Of a stretch of DNA of 43,138 bases, positions 16,596 to 26,135 are shown one piece after another. Location: NCBI GenBank assembly GCA_011051715.1, contig DRKP01000123.1, positions 1 through 43,138 of the forward strand, written 5' to 3'. The stretch is from Sedimenticola thiotaurini. GTDB taxonomy: Bacteria > Pseudomonadota > Gammaproteobacteria > Chromatiales > Chromatiaceae. The notes under the pieces were generated by a model. The model worked only from the letters and a program-made list of their open reading frames with translations. It was not told the origin of the DNA and did no database searches. The translations under genes were made by a program, and so were the position numbers. Within the stretch, counting starts at the first letter, position 1. The number at the start of each line of letters is the position of its first letter.

Positions 16596-17576
16596 ATGTT
16601 GCGACTGCTCCTCGCCCTGTTGATCCTCGCCACCTCCCCGCCGGCCCGGACCGGTGGACAGGAGGTGGGCACGGTCACCCGGCTCGCCAGCGGGTGGGAC
16701 AGCGGTGACCGCTACATGGGTATCCGGCTGCTCGGCAGCCTGGTCCTCTCCGGCGACGAACGGCTGGCCGAGCTGTCGGACCTGGCGTGGGACCGGGACG
16801 AGGGGATACTGTACGCGGTCTCCGATCGCGGCTGGCTGTTGCATCTGCGCCCGCAGTTCGACTACCAGGGCCGGCTCTCCGGAATGGTCCTGCTGCGCGG
16901 CATGCCACTGCTGGACAGGAAAGGGCGCCGGCTGAAGAAATGGCAGCGGGATGCGGAGGGGATGGCCGCGACCGGCGCCGATAACGGCATCCGCGGCGAC
17001 ACCCGCCTGCTGATCTCGTTCGAGGGCCGCAATCAGGTCGACCTCTACGATCCCGATGGCAGCTTCCAGGGCAGCGTCGCCCTGCCCGACGCCCTGCGCG
17101 AACCGGGCCTCTACCGGGGGCGCAACAAGGGCCTGGAGGCCCTCGCCCTGCATCCGCGGCTGGGTCTGCTGACCGGACCGGAGCTGCCGGTCAGGGATCA
17201 CTCCATCCCCATCATCGACCAGTCGGGCCGGCGCTGGCGCTACCGGACCTTCGAGCCCGACGGTGCCCTGGTGGCGCTGGAGACGATGCCGGACGGCGCG
17301 GTGCTGGTACTGGAGCGCGCCTTCACTCCGCCTTTCTCGCCCTGGGTCATCACCCTCTCCCGCATCGCACCGGACGAGGCCAACGCCGGCACCGAACTGC
17401 CGGCCCGGCTGCTGGCCCGCTTCGACAGTACCGAGGGGTGGCGGGTGAACAATTTCGAGGGGCTGGCGCGGCACCGCGGCAATCGCTACTTCATGGTCAG
17501 CGACGATGGTGGCCACCCGCTGCTGGAGACCCAGCTGCTCTATTTCGAGGTGTTGCCGGAACGACGGAGCCAGTGA
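16596..17576 (+). CDS. Exported phytase-like esterase-domain protein
   Basis: A 326-aa exported protein of the phytase-like / esterase-like family (PF13449 type). A short signal peptide (LLLALLILATSPPA) precedes a beta-propeller-like domain. Family features seen are LSDLAWDRDEGILYAVSDRG, DAEGMAA, NKGLEALALHP, the region around ALVALETMPDGAVLVLER, NNFEGLAR and FMVSDDGG, which carry the acidic residues expected to bind calcium. Activity is uncertain: characterised members are few, and the name reflects fold similarity to phytases rather than proven phosphate release. The ATG at 16596 fits the signal peptide. The gene is divergent from the MotA-like gene across 180 bp and is followed by a repeat-rich gap. 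Confidence 0.82.
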   Translation: MLRLLLALLILATSPPARTGGQEVGTVTRLASGWDSGDRYMGIRLLGSLVLSGDERLAELSDLAWDRDEGILYAVSDRGWLLHLRPQFDYQGRLSGMVLLRGMPLLDRKGRRLKKWQRDAEGMAATGADNGIRGDTRLLISFEGRNQVDLYDPDGSFQGSVALPDALREPGLYRGRNKGLEALALHPRLGLLTGPELPVRDHSIPIIDQSGRRWRYRTFEPDGALVALETMPDGAVLVLERAFTPPFSPWVITLSRIAPDEANAGTELPARLLARFDSTEGWRVNNFEGLARHRGNRYFMVSDDGGHPLLETQLLYFEVLPERRSQ

Positions 17577-17630
17577 GCCGGTGCCGCGCATCGGCCCCTC
17601 CGGGGATACCGCCAACGGGTCATTTTCCAT

Positions 17631-17697
17631 CGTTCCGGCGCCGGCCCGATTCCATTTGGATAAACCACCTGGACCCCGGCCTGCGCCGGGATGACGT
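17631..17697. repeat. Dispersed palindromic repeat, copy with intact right half
   Basis: CGTTCCGGCGCCGGCCCGAT and TCCA form a degenerate left half; after a short AT-rich centre the right half reads CTGGACCCCGGCCTG, GCGCCGGGATGACG. Compare 13999-14079. It lies in the 359-bp gap 17577-17935 between the esterase and tesA genes. Confidence 0.65.
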
Positions 17698-17745
17698 ATC
17701 GTTGTTTTGGAGATCCTGCAATGGGGGGGTTGAGATCGTGACCGT

Positions 17746-17867
17746 TCACCACAGAGCCACAGAGATTATTGAATTTTGTCTGGAGTACTGAAACAAAAAC
17801 CTGTAGTTGGTTCGGCCTATGTCAGTTTTCGCAAGAAACCTCTGTGTACTCTGTGGCTCTGTGGTGA
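17746..17867. repeat. CACAGAG inverted-repeat element
   Basis: Perfect 19-bp inverted repeats (17746-17764 and 17849-17867; core ACCACAGAGCCACAGAG) flank an 84-bp AT-rich centre that contrasts with the GC-rich surroundings. There is no coding frame of note inside. The structure is that of a small non-autonomous element or a large RNA hairpin. The rest of the gap to tesA (17868-17935) shows nothing recognisable. Confidence 0.75.
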
Positions 17868-17935
17868 TCTGAATGGTTACTTGAGATCTTACAACGGGCC
17901 GGGATGACGCGGCTGCCGGTGGCGAGAGGGGGTGT

Positions 17936-18574
17936 TCAGCTCTCTTCGCCCCCCTCTGCCGCTGTCAGCAGGGGTTCCAGCGCGGGCCAGACGTTCTCCA
18001 GCAGACGCGGCTGGGCGGCGGCGTTGGGATGCAGGCCGTCCGCCTGCATCAGCTGCGGATCGCGCGCCACCCCCTCGAGCAGGAAGGGGACCAGGGGCAC
18101 CCCCTTTTCCTGCGCCAGGTCCAGGTACATGGCGCGGAACTTCCCGGTGTACAGGGGTCCGAGATTGGGAGGCATCCGCATTCCCAGCAGCAGCACCCGG
18201 GCGCCGGCCTGCCGGCCCAGATCGATCATGCGGGCGAGATTCCTCTTTGCCTGCTCCAGGCTGAGGCCGCGCAGGCCGTCGTTGGCCCCCAGCTCCAGGA
18301 TCAGGATGGCCGGCCGGTACCGCTCCAGCGCCGCCGGCAGCCGCGTCAGTCCCCCGGCGGTGGTGTCACCGGATATACTGGCGTTGGCCACCTGGTGCGG
18401 GTGGCCACGCTCACGCAGGCGTCGTTGCAGCAATGCAGTCCAGCCCGCCGCGGGATCGATTCCGTAGGCGGCACTGAGGCTGTCGCCGAAGACCAGCACG
18501 ACCGGCGCCTCGCCGGCCTGGGTGGGAAGATGTGCCATCAGGATCAACCAGAGACTCAGGAGCACTCGTTTCAT
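17936..18574 (-). CDS. tesA: SGNH/GDSL esterase TesA (thioesterase I / lysophospholipase L1)
   Basis: A periplasmic SGNH hydrolase, 212 aa, matching E. coli TesA in length and in place next to ybbA. A signal peptide (about residues 1-20) precedes VFGDSLSAAYG with nucleophile Ser32. The oxyanion residues lie in ASISGDTTAGG and LGANDGLRG; the catalytic Asp and His are in DGLHPN near the C-terminus. The TesA family hydrolyses acyl-CoA and acyl-ACP thioesters, lysophospholipids and arylesters. The start codon at 18572-18574 overlaps the ATG of the divergent ybbA gene (18573-18575) in one CATG, so each promoter must lie within the other's coding region. The frame stays open to 18895, but that extension is ybbA antisense. 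Confidence 0.93.
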   Translation of the reverse strand: MKRVLLSLWLILMAHLPTQAGEAPVVLVFGDSLSAAYGIDPAAGWTALLQRRLRERGHPHQVANASISGDTTAGGLTRLPAALERYRPAILILELGANDGLRGLSLEQAKRNLARMIDLGRQAGARVLLLGMRMPPNLGPLYTGKFRAMYLDLAQEKGVPLVPFLLEGVARDPQLMQADGLHPNAAAQPRLLENVWPALEPLLTAAEGGEES

Positions 18575-19268
18575 GGAGACCCATTCTACCCCGGCCGCTC
18601 CCCTGTTGCGCGCCGAGAACCTGGGCAAACGGGTGCAGGGTCCCGAGGGTCCACTGGTGATCCTGCAGGGGGTGACCATGGAGCTGCGCCACGGCGAGGC
18701 GGTCGCCATCCTCGGTGCCTCGGGCTCCGGCAAGTCCACCCTGCTCGGCCTGCTGGCCGGTCTCGACAGCCCCAGCACCGGTGAGACGTGGTTGTTCGGA
18801 ACCGCCCTCGGCGGTCTGGACGAGGACGGTCGTGCCGCCCTGCGCGCCGGCCGGGTCGGCTTTGTGTTCCAGTCATTCCAGCTGCTCACCAGCATGACCG
18901 CGCTGGAGAACGTGATGCTGCCGCTGGAGCTGGCCGGTGTGGCGGACCCGCGGAAGGCCGCAGAGGCGACGCTGGCGGAGATCGGCCTGGGACAGCGCCT
19001 GCACCACTACCCGGCCCAGCTCTCCGGCGGTGAACAGCAGCGGGTCGCCATCGCCCGCGCCTTTGCCCCCCGCCCCGCCCTGCTGTTCGCCGACGAGCCC
19101 ACCGGATCCCTGGACCAGGCCACCGGCCGGCGTATCTCCGAGCTGTTGTTCCGGATGCGCGAGTCCAGCGGGGCCACCCTGCTGCTGGTCACCCACGACC
19201 CAGGGCTGGCCGCCGCCTGTGATCGCCGCCTGCAGCTGGACCAGGGCCGGCTGGTGCCGCCGTCGTGA
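18573..19268 (+). CDS. ybbA: ABC transporter ATPase YbbA (LolD/MacB type)
   Basis: ATP-binding subunit, 231 aa, of a MacB/LolD-type ABC system. Walker A GASGSGKST, signature LSGGEQQRVAIARAF and Walker B LLFADEPTGSLD are intact, and the His loop VTHD is near the C-terminus. AGGAG lies about 10 bp before the ATG at 18573. It overlaps the YbbP permease gene by 4 bp (GTGA). E. coli ybbA-ybbP has the same order and is also divergent from tesA. The substrate is not established in the family; export or extraction of lipid-linked molecules is usually suggested because of relatedness to LolCDE, and TesA proximity is suggestive but not proof. Confidence 0.93.
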   Translation: METHSTPAAPLLRAENLGKRVQGPEGPLVILQGVTMELRHGEAVAILGASGSGKSTLLGLLAGLDSPSTGETWLFGTALGGLDEDGRAALRAGRVGFVFQSFQLLTSMTALENVMLPLELAGVADPRKAAEATLAEIGLGQRLHHYPAQLSGGEQQRVAIARAFAPRPALLFADEPTGSLDQATGRRISELLFRMRESSGATLLLVTHDPGLAAACDRRLQLDQGRLVPPS

Positions 19269-21754
19269 ACCGCTGGCGCTTTGCCCTGCGCCTGTTCCGG
19301 CGCGACTGGCGCCACCCGGAGTTGCGGCTGCTGGGGCTGGCCCTGGTGGTGGCGGTGGCGGCGGTCACCGCCGTCGGCTTCTTCACCGACCGGGTCGACC
19401 GGGCGATGGCGCTGCAGGCCAGCCAGGTGCTGGCCGCCGACCTGCAGCTCTCCAGCCACGACCCGATCCCTCCCCGCTACACCGACGAGGCCCGGCGCCT
19501 GGGCCTGCAGACGACCCGGACGCTGCGCTTTCCCAGCGTGCTGGTGAACGGGGACCGGACCCTGCTGGTGGAGGTCAAGGCGGTGGGCCCGGACTATCCC
19601 TTGCGGGGCGAACTGCGGGTGCGGAAATCGCCGGGCTCTGCCGGGCAGCCGGTCCAACACGGGCCGGAGCCGGGACGGCTGTGGGCCCAGGCACGGGTAT
19701 TCGACAGCCTGGGACTGCGACCGGGCGCGACGCTGGAGCTGGGCCGCAGCCGCTTCACCGTCAGCCGGGTGCTGAGTCGCGACAGCACCGAGGCGGCCAA
19801 CCTGTTCCGCATCGGTCCCGGTGTGCTGATGGCGCTGGCGGACCTGCCGGCGACCGGCCTGGTCACCCCGGCCAGCCGGGTCGACCACCGGCTGCTGGTG
19901 GCCGGAGACAGGGCGGCGGTGAACCGCTACCTGGAGTGGGCCCGGCGCGACCTGCCGGCCGGTCTCTCCCTGGTCCACACCAGCAATGCCCGTCCGCAGC
20001 TGCGCCGGGCCCTGGACCGGGGCGGCCGCTTCCTCGCCCTGGCCTCGCTGATGGCGGTACTGGTGGCGGCGGCGGCCATCGCCCTGTCGGGCCACCGCTT
20101 CCTCGAGCGGCAGGCCGACGCCACGGCCATCCTGCGCTGTCTCGGCGCCTCCCGCGGCCTGATCCTGCAGACCCTGGTGCTGCGGCTGCTGCTGCTGGGG
20201 CTGATGGCGGCGCTGGCCGGCTCCCTGCTCGGCTGGCTGGCCCAGTTCCTGCTCGCCGGGATGCTGGCCGACTGGTTCGGCGCACCGCTGCCGGCCGCCG
20301 GCCCGGCCCCGCTGCTGCTGGGTCTGGGTACCGCCCTGATCAGCCTGCTCGGCTTCGCCCTCCCGCCGATGCTGCGTCTCGGTGCGGTGCCGCCACTGCG
20401 GGTCCTGCGCCGGGACCTGGCGCCGCCGCCCCTGTCCAGCTGGCTCACCGGTCTGACCGCCCTGCTGGCGATCGCGCTGCTGATGCTGTGGCAGGCGGGG
20501 GAGCCGAAGCTGGCCGGGCTGGTGATCGGCGGCACCCTGGTGACCCTGGGCGTGCTGCTGGCCGGCGGCCGCCTGCTGGTGTGGCTGCTCACGCCGCTGC
20601 GCCGCCACGGCCACGGCATCTGGCGCTACGGCCTGGCCGGGCTGGCGCGCAACCCGGCCATGACCAGCCTGCAGCTGGCCGGGTTCGGTCTCGGCATCCT
20701 GGCGCTGCTGCTGCTGGCGGTGGTGCGCCTGGATCTGCTCGACGCCTGGGACCGGAGCATCCCGGAACGGGCGCCGAACCAGTTCCTGATCAACATCCAG
20801 CCGGACCAGGTGCAGGCGCTGCAGTCGTTTCTCGCCGCTGAGGGGCTGCCGGACGCCGGCTTCCACCCCATGCTGCGGGCCCGGCTGACCGGGATCGGTG
20901 ACCGCCGGGTACGGATCGACGACTACAGTGACGACCGGGCCCGGCGGCTGGTGGCGCGCGACTTCAACCTCTCTTACGGCATGGAACTGGCGCCGGACAA
21001 CACCATCGTCGCCGGCCGCTGGTGGCAGCCGGGGCAGGAGGACGAGCCCCTGTTCTCGGTGGAACAGGAGCTGGCCCGCACCCTCGGCATCCGTCGCGGC
21101 GACCGGCTGCGCTTCCGCATCGCCGGCCGCGAGCTGGAAGGCAGGGTGGCCAGCCTGCGCCGGGTGCAGTGGGACAGCTTCCGTCCCAACTTCTTCGTCA
21201 TCGGCACGCCGGGACTGCTGCAGGGGTACCCCACCACCTATATCACCAGCTTCCACCTCCCGCCGGGGCGGGAGCCGGTCCTGTCGCGGCTGGTGGGCCG
21301 CTTCCCGGCGGTGACCGTGATCGACGTCAGTGCCCTGATGACCCAGGTGCGGGAGATCATCACCCGTGGTGCCCAGGCGGTGGAATACGTCTTCGCCTTC
21401 ACCCTGGTCGCCGGCCTGCTGGTGCTTGCCGCCGGGATCCAGGCGAGCCGCGAGCACCGGCGCCAGGAGTCGGCCATCCTGCGCACCCTGGGACTGCGCC
21501 GTCGGGCACTGCTGCAGGCGGTGGGGATCGAGTTCTTCACCCTCGGCCTGCTGGCCGGGCTGCTCGCCTCGCTCTGCGCCGGTGCCACCGGCTGGCTCAT
21601 CGCCCGCGAGCTGTTCGGCCTGGACTACCCCTTCAATCCCGGCCTCTGGCTGGTGGGCCTGGGCGCCAGTGCCCTCGGCATCGGCCTGGCCGGCCTGGCC
21701 GCCACCTGGCCGCTGGTGGTGCACCCGCCACTGCAGACCCTGAGAGAGGGATGA
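19265..21754 (+). CDS. ybbP: ABC transporter permease YbbP (FtsX family)
   Basis: Permease of 829 aa with the duplicated FtsX/MacB layout. Membrane helix 1 is close to the N-terminus (LLGLALVVAVAAVTAVGFF), followed by a periplasmic domain (about residues 45-255), an FtsX-like three-helix block (about 255-380), further helices around 390-440 and 450-500, a second periplasmic region (about 510-690) and a final FtsX block (about 705-815). It starts with GTG at 19265, overlapping ybbA by GTGA, and ends overlapping the polB start by ATGA, so the three genes are translationally coupled. It should work with YbbA as a mechanotransmission-type complex; the exported or extracted molecule is unknown. 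Confidence 0.92.
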   Translation: MNRWRFALRLFRRDWRHPELRLLGLALVVAVAAVTAVGFFTDRVDRAMALQASQVLAADLQLSSHDPIPPRYTDEARRLGLQTTRTLRFPSVLVNGDRTLLVEVKAVGPDYPLRGELRVRKSPGSAGQPVQHGPEPGRLWAQARVFDSLGLRPGATLELGRSRFTVSRVLSRDSTEAANLFRIGPGVLMALADLPATGLVTPASRVDHRLLVAGDRAAVNRYLEWARRDLPAGLSLVHTSNARPQLRRALDRGGRFLALASLMAVLVAAAAIALSGHRFLERQADATAILRCLGASRGLILQTLVLRLLLLGLMAALAGSLLGWLAQFLLAGMLADWFGAPLPAAGPAPLLLGLGTALISLLGFALPPMLRLGAVPPLRVLRRDLAPPPLSSWLTGLTALLAIALLMLWQAGEPKLAGLVIGGTLVTLGVLLAGGRLLVWLLTPLRRHGHGIWRYGLAGLARNPAMTSLQLAGFGLGILALLLLAVVRLDLLDAWDRSIPERAPNQFLINIQPDQVQALQSFLAAEGLPDAGFHPMLRARLTGIGDRRVRIDDYSDDRARRLVARDFNLSYGMELAPDNTIVAGRWWQPGQEDEPLFSVEQELARTLGIRRGDRLRFRIAGRELEGRVASLRRVQWDSFRPNFFVIGTPGLLQGYPTTYITSFHLPPGREPVLSRLVGRFPAVTVIDVSALMTQVREIITRGAQAVEYVFAFTLVAGLLVLAAGIQASREHRRQESAILRTLGLRRRALLQAVGIEFFTLGLLAGLLASLCAGATGWLIARELFGLDYPFNPGLWLVGLGASALGIGLAGLAATWPLVVHPPLQTLREG

Positions 21755-24087
21755 CCCCCCGGCCGATGGAGCGGATCGAAGGTTTCCTGCTGACGCGCCA
21801 CTGGCACGACCGCCCGGACGGCCTGGAGCTGCGCTTCTGGGCCTGCACCGGACGCGGCCCGCTGGAACTGGTCTATCCGGGCCAGGAGGCGGTCTGCTTC
21901 GTCGAACGCACGGTCGCGCCGGAACGGCTGCCCCTGCCCCCCTCCTCGTACCGGCGCCGCCCGCTCGCCCTGCAGACCCTGGAGGGGACACCGGTGGATG
22001 CCCTCTATCTCCCCCGCCTGCAGCAGCTGCAGCGGTTGCGTGAGCTGGCCGGACGCCGCCACATCCGCCTGTGCGAGGCGGACGTGAAGCCGGCGGACCG
22101 GTTCCTGATGGAGCGCTTCGTCACCGCCCCGTTCCGCGCCGAGGGCAGGATCGAGCGGGCCAGTGGCGGGCACCTGCGCATGGTCGGTGCCCGCCTGGCC
22201 CCGGCCGACCACCGGCCACGGCCGAGCTGGCTCAGCCTGGACATCGAGACCGACGGCCGGCGCGGCCCCATCCTCTCCATCGCCTGGAGCGGCCAGGGCC
22301 GGGAGGCGGTCCTGATGCAGGGGAACGGGGAGGAGTGGCCGGCGGACCATGGCCTGCCGATCCACTGGTTCCCGGACGAACGGGCGCTGCTGCAGGGCCT
22401 CGTCGAGCAGCTGCGGGAGCAGGATCCCGACCTGATCCTGGGGTGGAACCTGATCAACTTCGACCTCGACTACCTGGAACGGCGCTGCCGCCGTCACGGC
22501 CTGCCGTTCGCCATCGGCCGCGACGGCGGCAACGCCCGCATCCTGGCACCGCGCCGGAGCGGCCAGCCGCGCATCGCCTCGATTCCGGGACGTGTGGCGC
22601 TGGACGGCATCGAGCAGCTGCGCGCCGCCTTCTGGTCGTTCGACAGCTTCGCCCTGGACCACGTCGCCCGGCAACTGCTGGGACAGGGCAAGCTGATCGG
22701 TGACGAGGAGGACCGCATCGGTGAGATCCGCCGCCGCTTCCGGGAAGACCGCATCGGCCTGGCGCGTTACAACCTGGAGGACTGCCGCCTGGTGGAGCGG
22801 ATCTTCGACCACACGCGGCTGATCGACTTCTGCCTGCAGCGCGCCCGCCTGACCGGCCTCACCCTGGGCCGGCAGGGCGGTTCGGTGGCCGCCTTCGACA
22901 ACCTCTACCTGCCACGGCTGCACCGGGCCGGCGTGGTGGCCTGGGACATCGGCAGCTTCGAGTTCGACGCCAGCAGCCCGGGCGGTTACGTGATGGAGTC
23001 CAGCCCAGGCCTCTACGACAACGTGCTGGTGCTGGACTTCAAGAGCCTCTACCCCAGCATCATCCGCACCTTTCTCATCGACCCCCTGGGCATGGCCCGG
23101 GCCGGCGACGACGCGGTGCCCGGGTTCCTCGGGGCGCGGTTCTCCCGCCACCAGCACATCCTGCCCGCTGTCATCGAGGCCCTGTGGCAGGAGCGGGAGG
23201 CGGCCCGGCGCGACCACGACGCCCCCCTCTCCCAGGCGGTGAAGATCCTGATGAACTCCTTCTACGGTGTGCTCGGGGCCGACGGCTGCCGCTTCCGCAA
23301 CCCCGCCCTGACCAGCAGCATCACCCGCCGCGGCCACTGGATCATCACCCGCAGCCGGGACTGGATCGAGGACCAGGGGCTGCGCGTGATCTACGGCGAC
23401 ACCGACTCCCTGTTCGTGCTGCTCGGTCCCGGCGTGGACGAGGCCGGCGCCCGCCACCGGGGCGCCGCGCTGGCCACGGGCCTGAACCGCTGGTGGGAGC
23501 AGCGGATCCGGGAGGAGTTCGGGCTGGAGAGCCGGCTGGAGATCGAGTTCGAGACCCACTACCTGCGCTTCCTGATGCCCACCGTCCGCGGCTCCGACAC
23601 CGGCAGCAAGAAGCGTTACGCCGGCGTGGTGCGGGACGGGGACGGCACGCTGCAGGTGCGGTTCAAGGGCCTGGAGAGCGTGCGCAGCGACTGGACCCCC
23701 CTGGCCCGGCGTTTCCAGCAGGAGCTGTACCGGCGCATCTTCTTCGACCGCCCCTACGACGACTACATCCGGCAGACGGTGCGGCAGTTGCGCGCTGGCG
23801 AACTGGACCGGGAACTGGTCTACCGCAAACGCCTGCGCCGCCCCCTGGAGAGCTATCGCCGCAACGTCCCGCCGCAGGTGCAGGCGGCGCGCAAGTCCCA
23901 CCGCCCGGGGCGCGTGGTCCACTACCTGATCACCGTCGACGGCCCCGAACCCCTGGACAACCACCACAGCCCCATCGACTACGACCACTACATCGAGCGC
24001 CAGCTGGCGCCGGCGGCGGACGGAATCCTGCATTTCCTGAAACGGGAGTTCCGCCACATCGTCGACGATCAGCTGGCGCTGTTCTGA
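21751..24087 (+). CDS. polB: DNA polymerase II (family B)
   Basis: Replicative-type family B polymerase, 778 aa (E. coli PolB is 783). The 3'-5' exonuclease domain shows Exo I LDIETDG (Asp164, Glu166), Exo II GWNLINFDLDYL and Exo III YNLEDCRLV. The polymerase domain shows motif A DFKSLYPSI (Asp429), motif B KILMNSFYGVLG and motif C YGDTDS (Asp550, Asp552). All catalytic residues are intact, so a proofreading enzyme used in translesion synthesis and replication restart is expected; in E. coli it is SOS-induced. Here it is the last gene of the ybbA-ybbP-polB unit and its ATG overlaps the ybbP stop. No LexA box is visible directly upstream, so SOS control would have to act from the ybbA promoter or an internal one. 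Confidence 0.96.
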   Translation: MTPRPMERIEGFLLTRHWHDRPDGLELRFWACTGRGPLELVYPGQEAVCFVERTVAPERLPLPPSSYRRRPLALQTLEGTPVDALYLPRLQQLQRLRELAGRRHIRLCEADVKPADRFLMERFVTAPFRAEGRIERASGGHLRMVGARLAPADHRPRPSWLSLDIETDGRRGPILSIAWSGQGREAVLMQGNGEEWPADHGLPIHWFPDERALLQGLVEQLREQDPDLILGWNLINFDLDYLERRCRRHGLPFAIGRDGGNARILAPRRSGQPRIASIPGRVALDGIEQLRAAFWSFDSFALDHVARQLLGQGKLIGDEEDRIGEIRRRFREDRIGLARYNLEDCRLVERIFDHTRLIDFCLQRARLTGLTLGRQGGSVAAFDNLYLPRLHRAGVVAWDIGSFEFDASSPGGYVMESSPGLYDNVLVLDFKSLYPSIIRTFLIDPLGMARAGDDAVPGFLGARFSRHQHILPAVIEALWQEREAARRDHDAPLSQAVKILMNSFYGVLGADGCRFRNPALTSSITRRGHWIITRSRDWIEDQGLRVIYGDTDSLFVLLGPGVDEAGARHRGAALATGLNRWWEQRIREEFGLESRLEIEFETHYLRFLMPTVRGSDTGSKKRYAGVVRDGDGTLQVRFKGLESVRSDWTPLARRFQQELYRRIFFDRPYDDYIRQTVRQLRAGELDRELVYRKRLRRPLESYRRNVPPQVQAARKSHRPGRVVHYLITVDGPEPLDNHHSPIDYDHYIERQLAPAADGILHFLKREFRHIVDDQLALF

Positions 24088-24129
24088 TCCAGAACCGCCA
24101 GCTTCGGGTTCAGGCTGCCGGCCGGCCTC

Positions 24130-25467
24130 TCATTCCTCCGTCTCCCCCTCTCCCGGCAGCTCGATCTCCACCCGCAGGCCACCCAGCTCGTCCGAGCGGC
24201 TGAACCGCATGCGACCGCCATAGAGTTTGACGATGTCGCCGACGATGGCCAGGCCCAGGCCGTGGCCCTCCACCTCCTCGTCCAGCCGGGTGCCGCGGCG
24301 GGTCAGGTAGTCGATATCGGCATCGCGCAGACCGGTGCCGTCGTCCTCCACCCGGATGTGGATACGACGGCCGCCGGAGATACGGCAGCGCACCCGCCCG
24401 GCGGCCCACTTGCAGGCGTTGTCGAGCAGGTTGCCGAGCAGTTCCAGCATGTCCTCCCGGTCACCGAAGGGGCGCACCGCCGGCTCCACCCGGCAGTCGA
24501 CCACCAGCCGGCGTGGACGATGGACCTGCTGCAGCACCTCGACCAGGTCCGGCATCTCCGCCGCGGCATCGAAGCGCCGGCCGGATAGGCCGCTGCCCGC
24601 CAGCCGGGCCCGCTTCAGCTCCCGCTCCATCAACTGGCGGATGCGCTCGACCTGGCGCGCCGCCAGCCGCTGCTCGCGTCCCGCGTCCGGCGGGGCGTCG
24701 TCGAAGTACTGGGCCAGCAGGTTGAGCGGCCCCTTCAGCGCATGGGCCAGATTGCCGAGGGCATTGCGCGACCGCTCCAGCCGGCGCGCCAGCTGGCGCA
24801 GCAGTCTGTTCAGTTCCCGCACCAGCGGCAGCACCTCGGCCGGCACCTCCTCGGAGAGGGCGGTCACCTCACCCTGCTCCAGCCGCCGGACGTCGTCGCC
24901 GATCCGCTGCAGCGGCCGGAACGAGCGCCGCACCACCAGGCTCTGCACCAGCAGCAGGGCGACCAGCCCGCCGGCGGCGAGCAGGGCGAACCAGCCGCTG
25001 AAACGGTCCCGCTCCAGGTGCACCGGGGTCATGTCCTCCGCCACCGCCAGGGTGAACCGGTGGCCCTGCTTGCGGTATCCCCTGGCCAGCAGCAGCACCG
25101 GCTGGCCGGCGGGACCCGCCACCAGTTCCAGCCGGCGCCCGCCAGGCTCCAGTCGCGGGATCTCCAGGTCCTGGTCCCACAGGGAACGGGAACGCAGCAG
25201 GGTGCCGTCCCGGAAACGGATCACGTAGTAGTGACCGGAGAGGGGCTGGGCATAGAGCTGGCTGATGCGGCGCCACTGCACCTCGTTGCCGTCGGCGCGG
25301 AACACCATGGCCGCGAGCACCGCCTCGGCATCATGCTCAAGGCGGGAGGCGACGAAACTCTCCGTCATCCGGCTCAGGGCCTGGCCGCCGATCAGCCAGA
25401 TGGCGCCCATCAGCAGCACCAGGGCGATGGACAGCCCCAGCTGCAGGCGCCGCTCCAGGGATCTCAC
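24130..25467 (-). CDS. PhoQ-like sensor histidine kinase
   Basis: A membrane histidine kinase, 445 aa, starting at GTG 25467, which overlaps the response regulator stop by 4 bp (GTGA). Two membrane helices (about residues 8-29 and 165-190) enclose a periplasmic sensor domain. A HAMP-like segment follows, then the dimerisation/His box [13 protein letters not shown], which resembles the PhoQ H-box with Lys and Pro after the His, and the catalytic ATPase domain with [10 protein letters not shown] (N-box), DDGTGL (G1) and GHGLGLAIV (G2). It should phosphorylate the response regulator encoded just upstream. The ligand is unknown: PhoQ relatives sense divalent cations, acid pH or cationic peptides. 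The gene is convergent with polB across a short gap. Confidence 0.92.
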   Translation of the reverse strand: MRSLERRLQLGLSIALVLLMGAIWLIGGQALSRMTESFVASRLEHDAEAVLAAMVFRADGNEVQWRRISQLYAQPLSGHYYVIRFRDGTLLRSRSLWDQDLEIPRLEPGGRRLELVAGPAGQPVLLLARGYRKQGHRFTLAVAEDMTPVHLERDRFSGWFALLAAGGLVALLLVQSLVVRRSFRPLQRIGDDVRRLEQGEVTALSEEVPAEVLPLVRELNRLLRQLARRLERSRNALGNLAHALKGPLNLLAQYFDDAPPDAGREQRLAARQVERIRQLMERELKRARLAGSGLSGRRFDAAAEMPDLVEVLQQVHRPRRLVVDCRVEPAVRPFGDREDMLELLGNLLDNACKWAAGRVRCRISGGRRIHIRVEDDGTGLRDADIDYLTRRGTRLDEEVEGHGLGLAIVGDIVKLYGGRMRFSRSDELGGLRVEIELPGEGETEE

Positions 25468-26132
25468 ACCGCCTCCTCCCGGAATACGTACCCCTGGCCG
25501 CGGCGGGTCTGGATGCGCTCCTTCCCCAGCTTCTCCCGCAGCCGCCGTACGTAGACCTCGATCAGGTTGCTGTCGCGGTCGAAATCGCCCTCGTAGACGT
25601 GTTCGATCAGGCGCGTCTTCGACAGCACCTTGCCGGGGTGGAGCATGAAATAGCGCAGCAGGCGGAACTCGGTACCGGTCAGCTCCACCTGGCTGCCGTC
25701 GGCGAGCACCACCCGCTGGCGCTCCTCGTCCAGGGTGAGATCGCCACACACCACCTGGCCACCCGGCCGGTCATGGCTGCGCCGGATCAGGGCCTGGATC
25801 CGGACCAGCAGCTCCTCCACGTGGAACGGCTTGCCCAGGTAGTCGTCGGCCCCGGCCTTGAATCCCTCCACCCGCTCGTGCCAGGCGTCGCGGGCGGTGA
25901 GCACGATCACCGGCAGCCGGCTGCCCCGGCGGCGCCAGCTGGCCAGCACCTCGAGGCCGCTGCGGCCGGGCAGCCCCAGGTCCAGCACCACCAGGTCGTA
26001 GGGCTCAACGTCGCCCAGGTACTCGGCATCGATGCCATTGTCGGCCAGGTCCACGGCGTAGCCCTGCTGCAGCAGGCGCCGCTGCAGCGATTCGGCCAGC
26101 AGCCGGTCGTCCTCTACCAGCAACAGGCGCAT
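25464..26132 (-). CDS. OmpR/PhoP-family response regulator
   Basis: A 222-aa two-component regulator. The receiver domain (about residues 1-115) has the acidic pair Asp8-Asp9, phosphoacceptor Asp51 in VVLDLGLPG, Thr in VLTAR and Lys in GKPF. The C-terminal winged helix (about 125-220) has [19 protein letters not shown], the recognition helix [14 protein letters not shown] and RGQGY. It is the middle gene of a PepSY-regulator-kinase unit, starting 3 bp after the PepSY gene. Target promoters were not identified; the sequence in front of the PepSY gene and of the RND operon shows no clear direct repeat of the PhoP type. Confidence 0.95.
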   Translation of the reverse strand: MRLLLVEDDRLLAESLQRRLLQQGYAVDLADNGIDAEYLGDVEPYDLVVLDLGLPGRSGLEVLASWRRRGSRLPVIVLTARDAWHERVEGFKAGADDYLGKPFHVEELLVRIQALIRRSHDRPGGQVVCGDLTLDEERQRVVLADGSQVELTGTEFRLLRYFMLHPGKVLSKTRLIEHVYEGDFDRDSNLIEVYVRRLREKLGKERIQTRRGQGYVFREEAV

Positions 26133-26135
26133 GCC

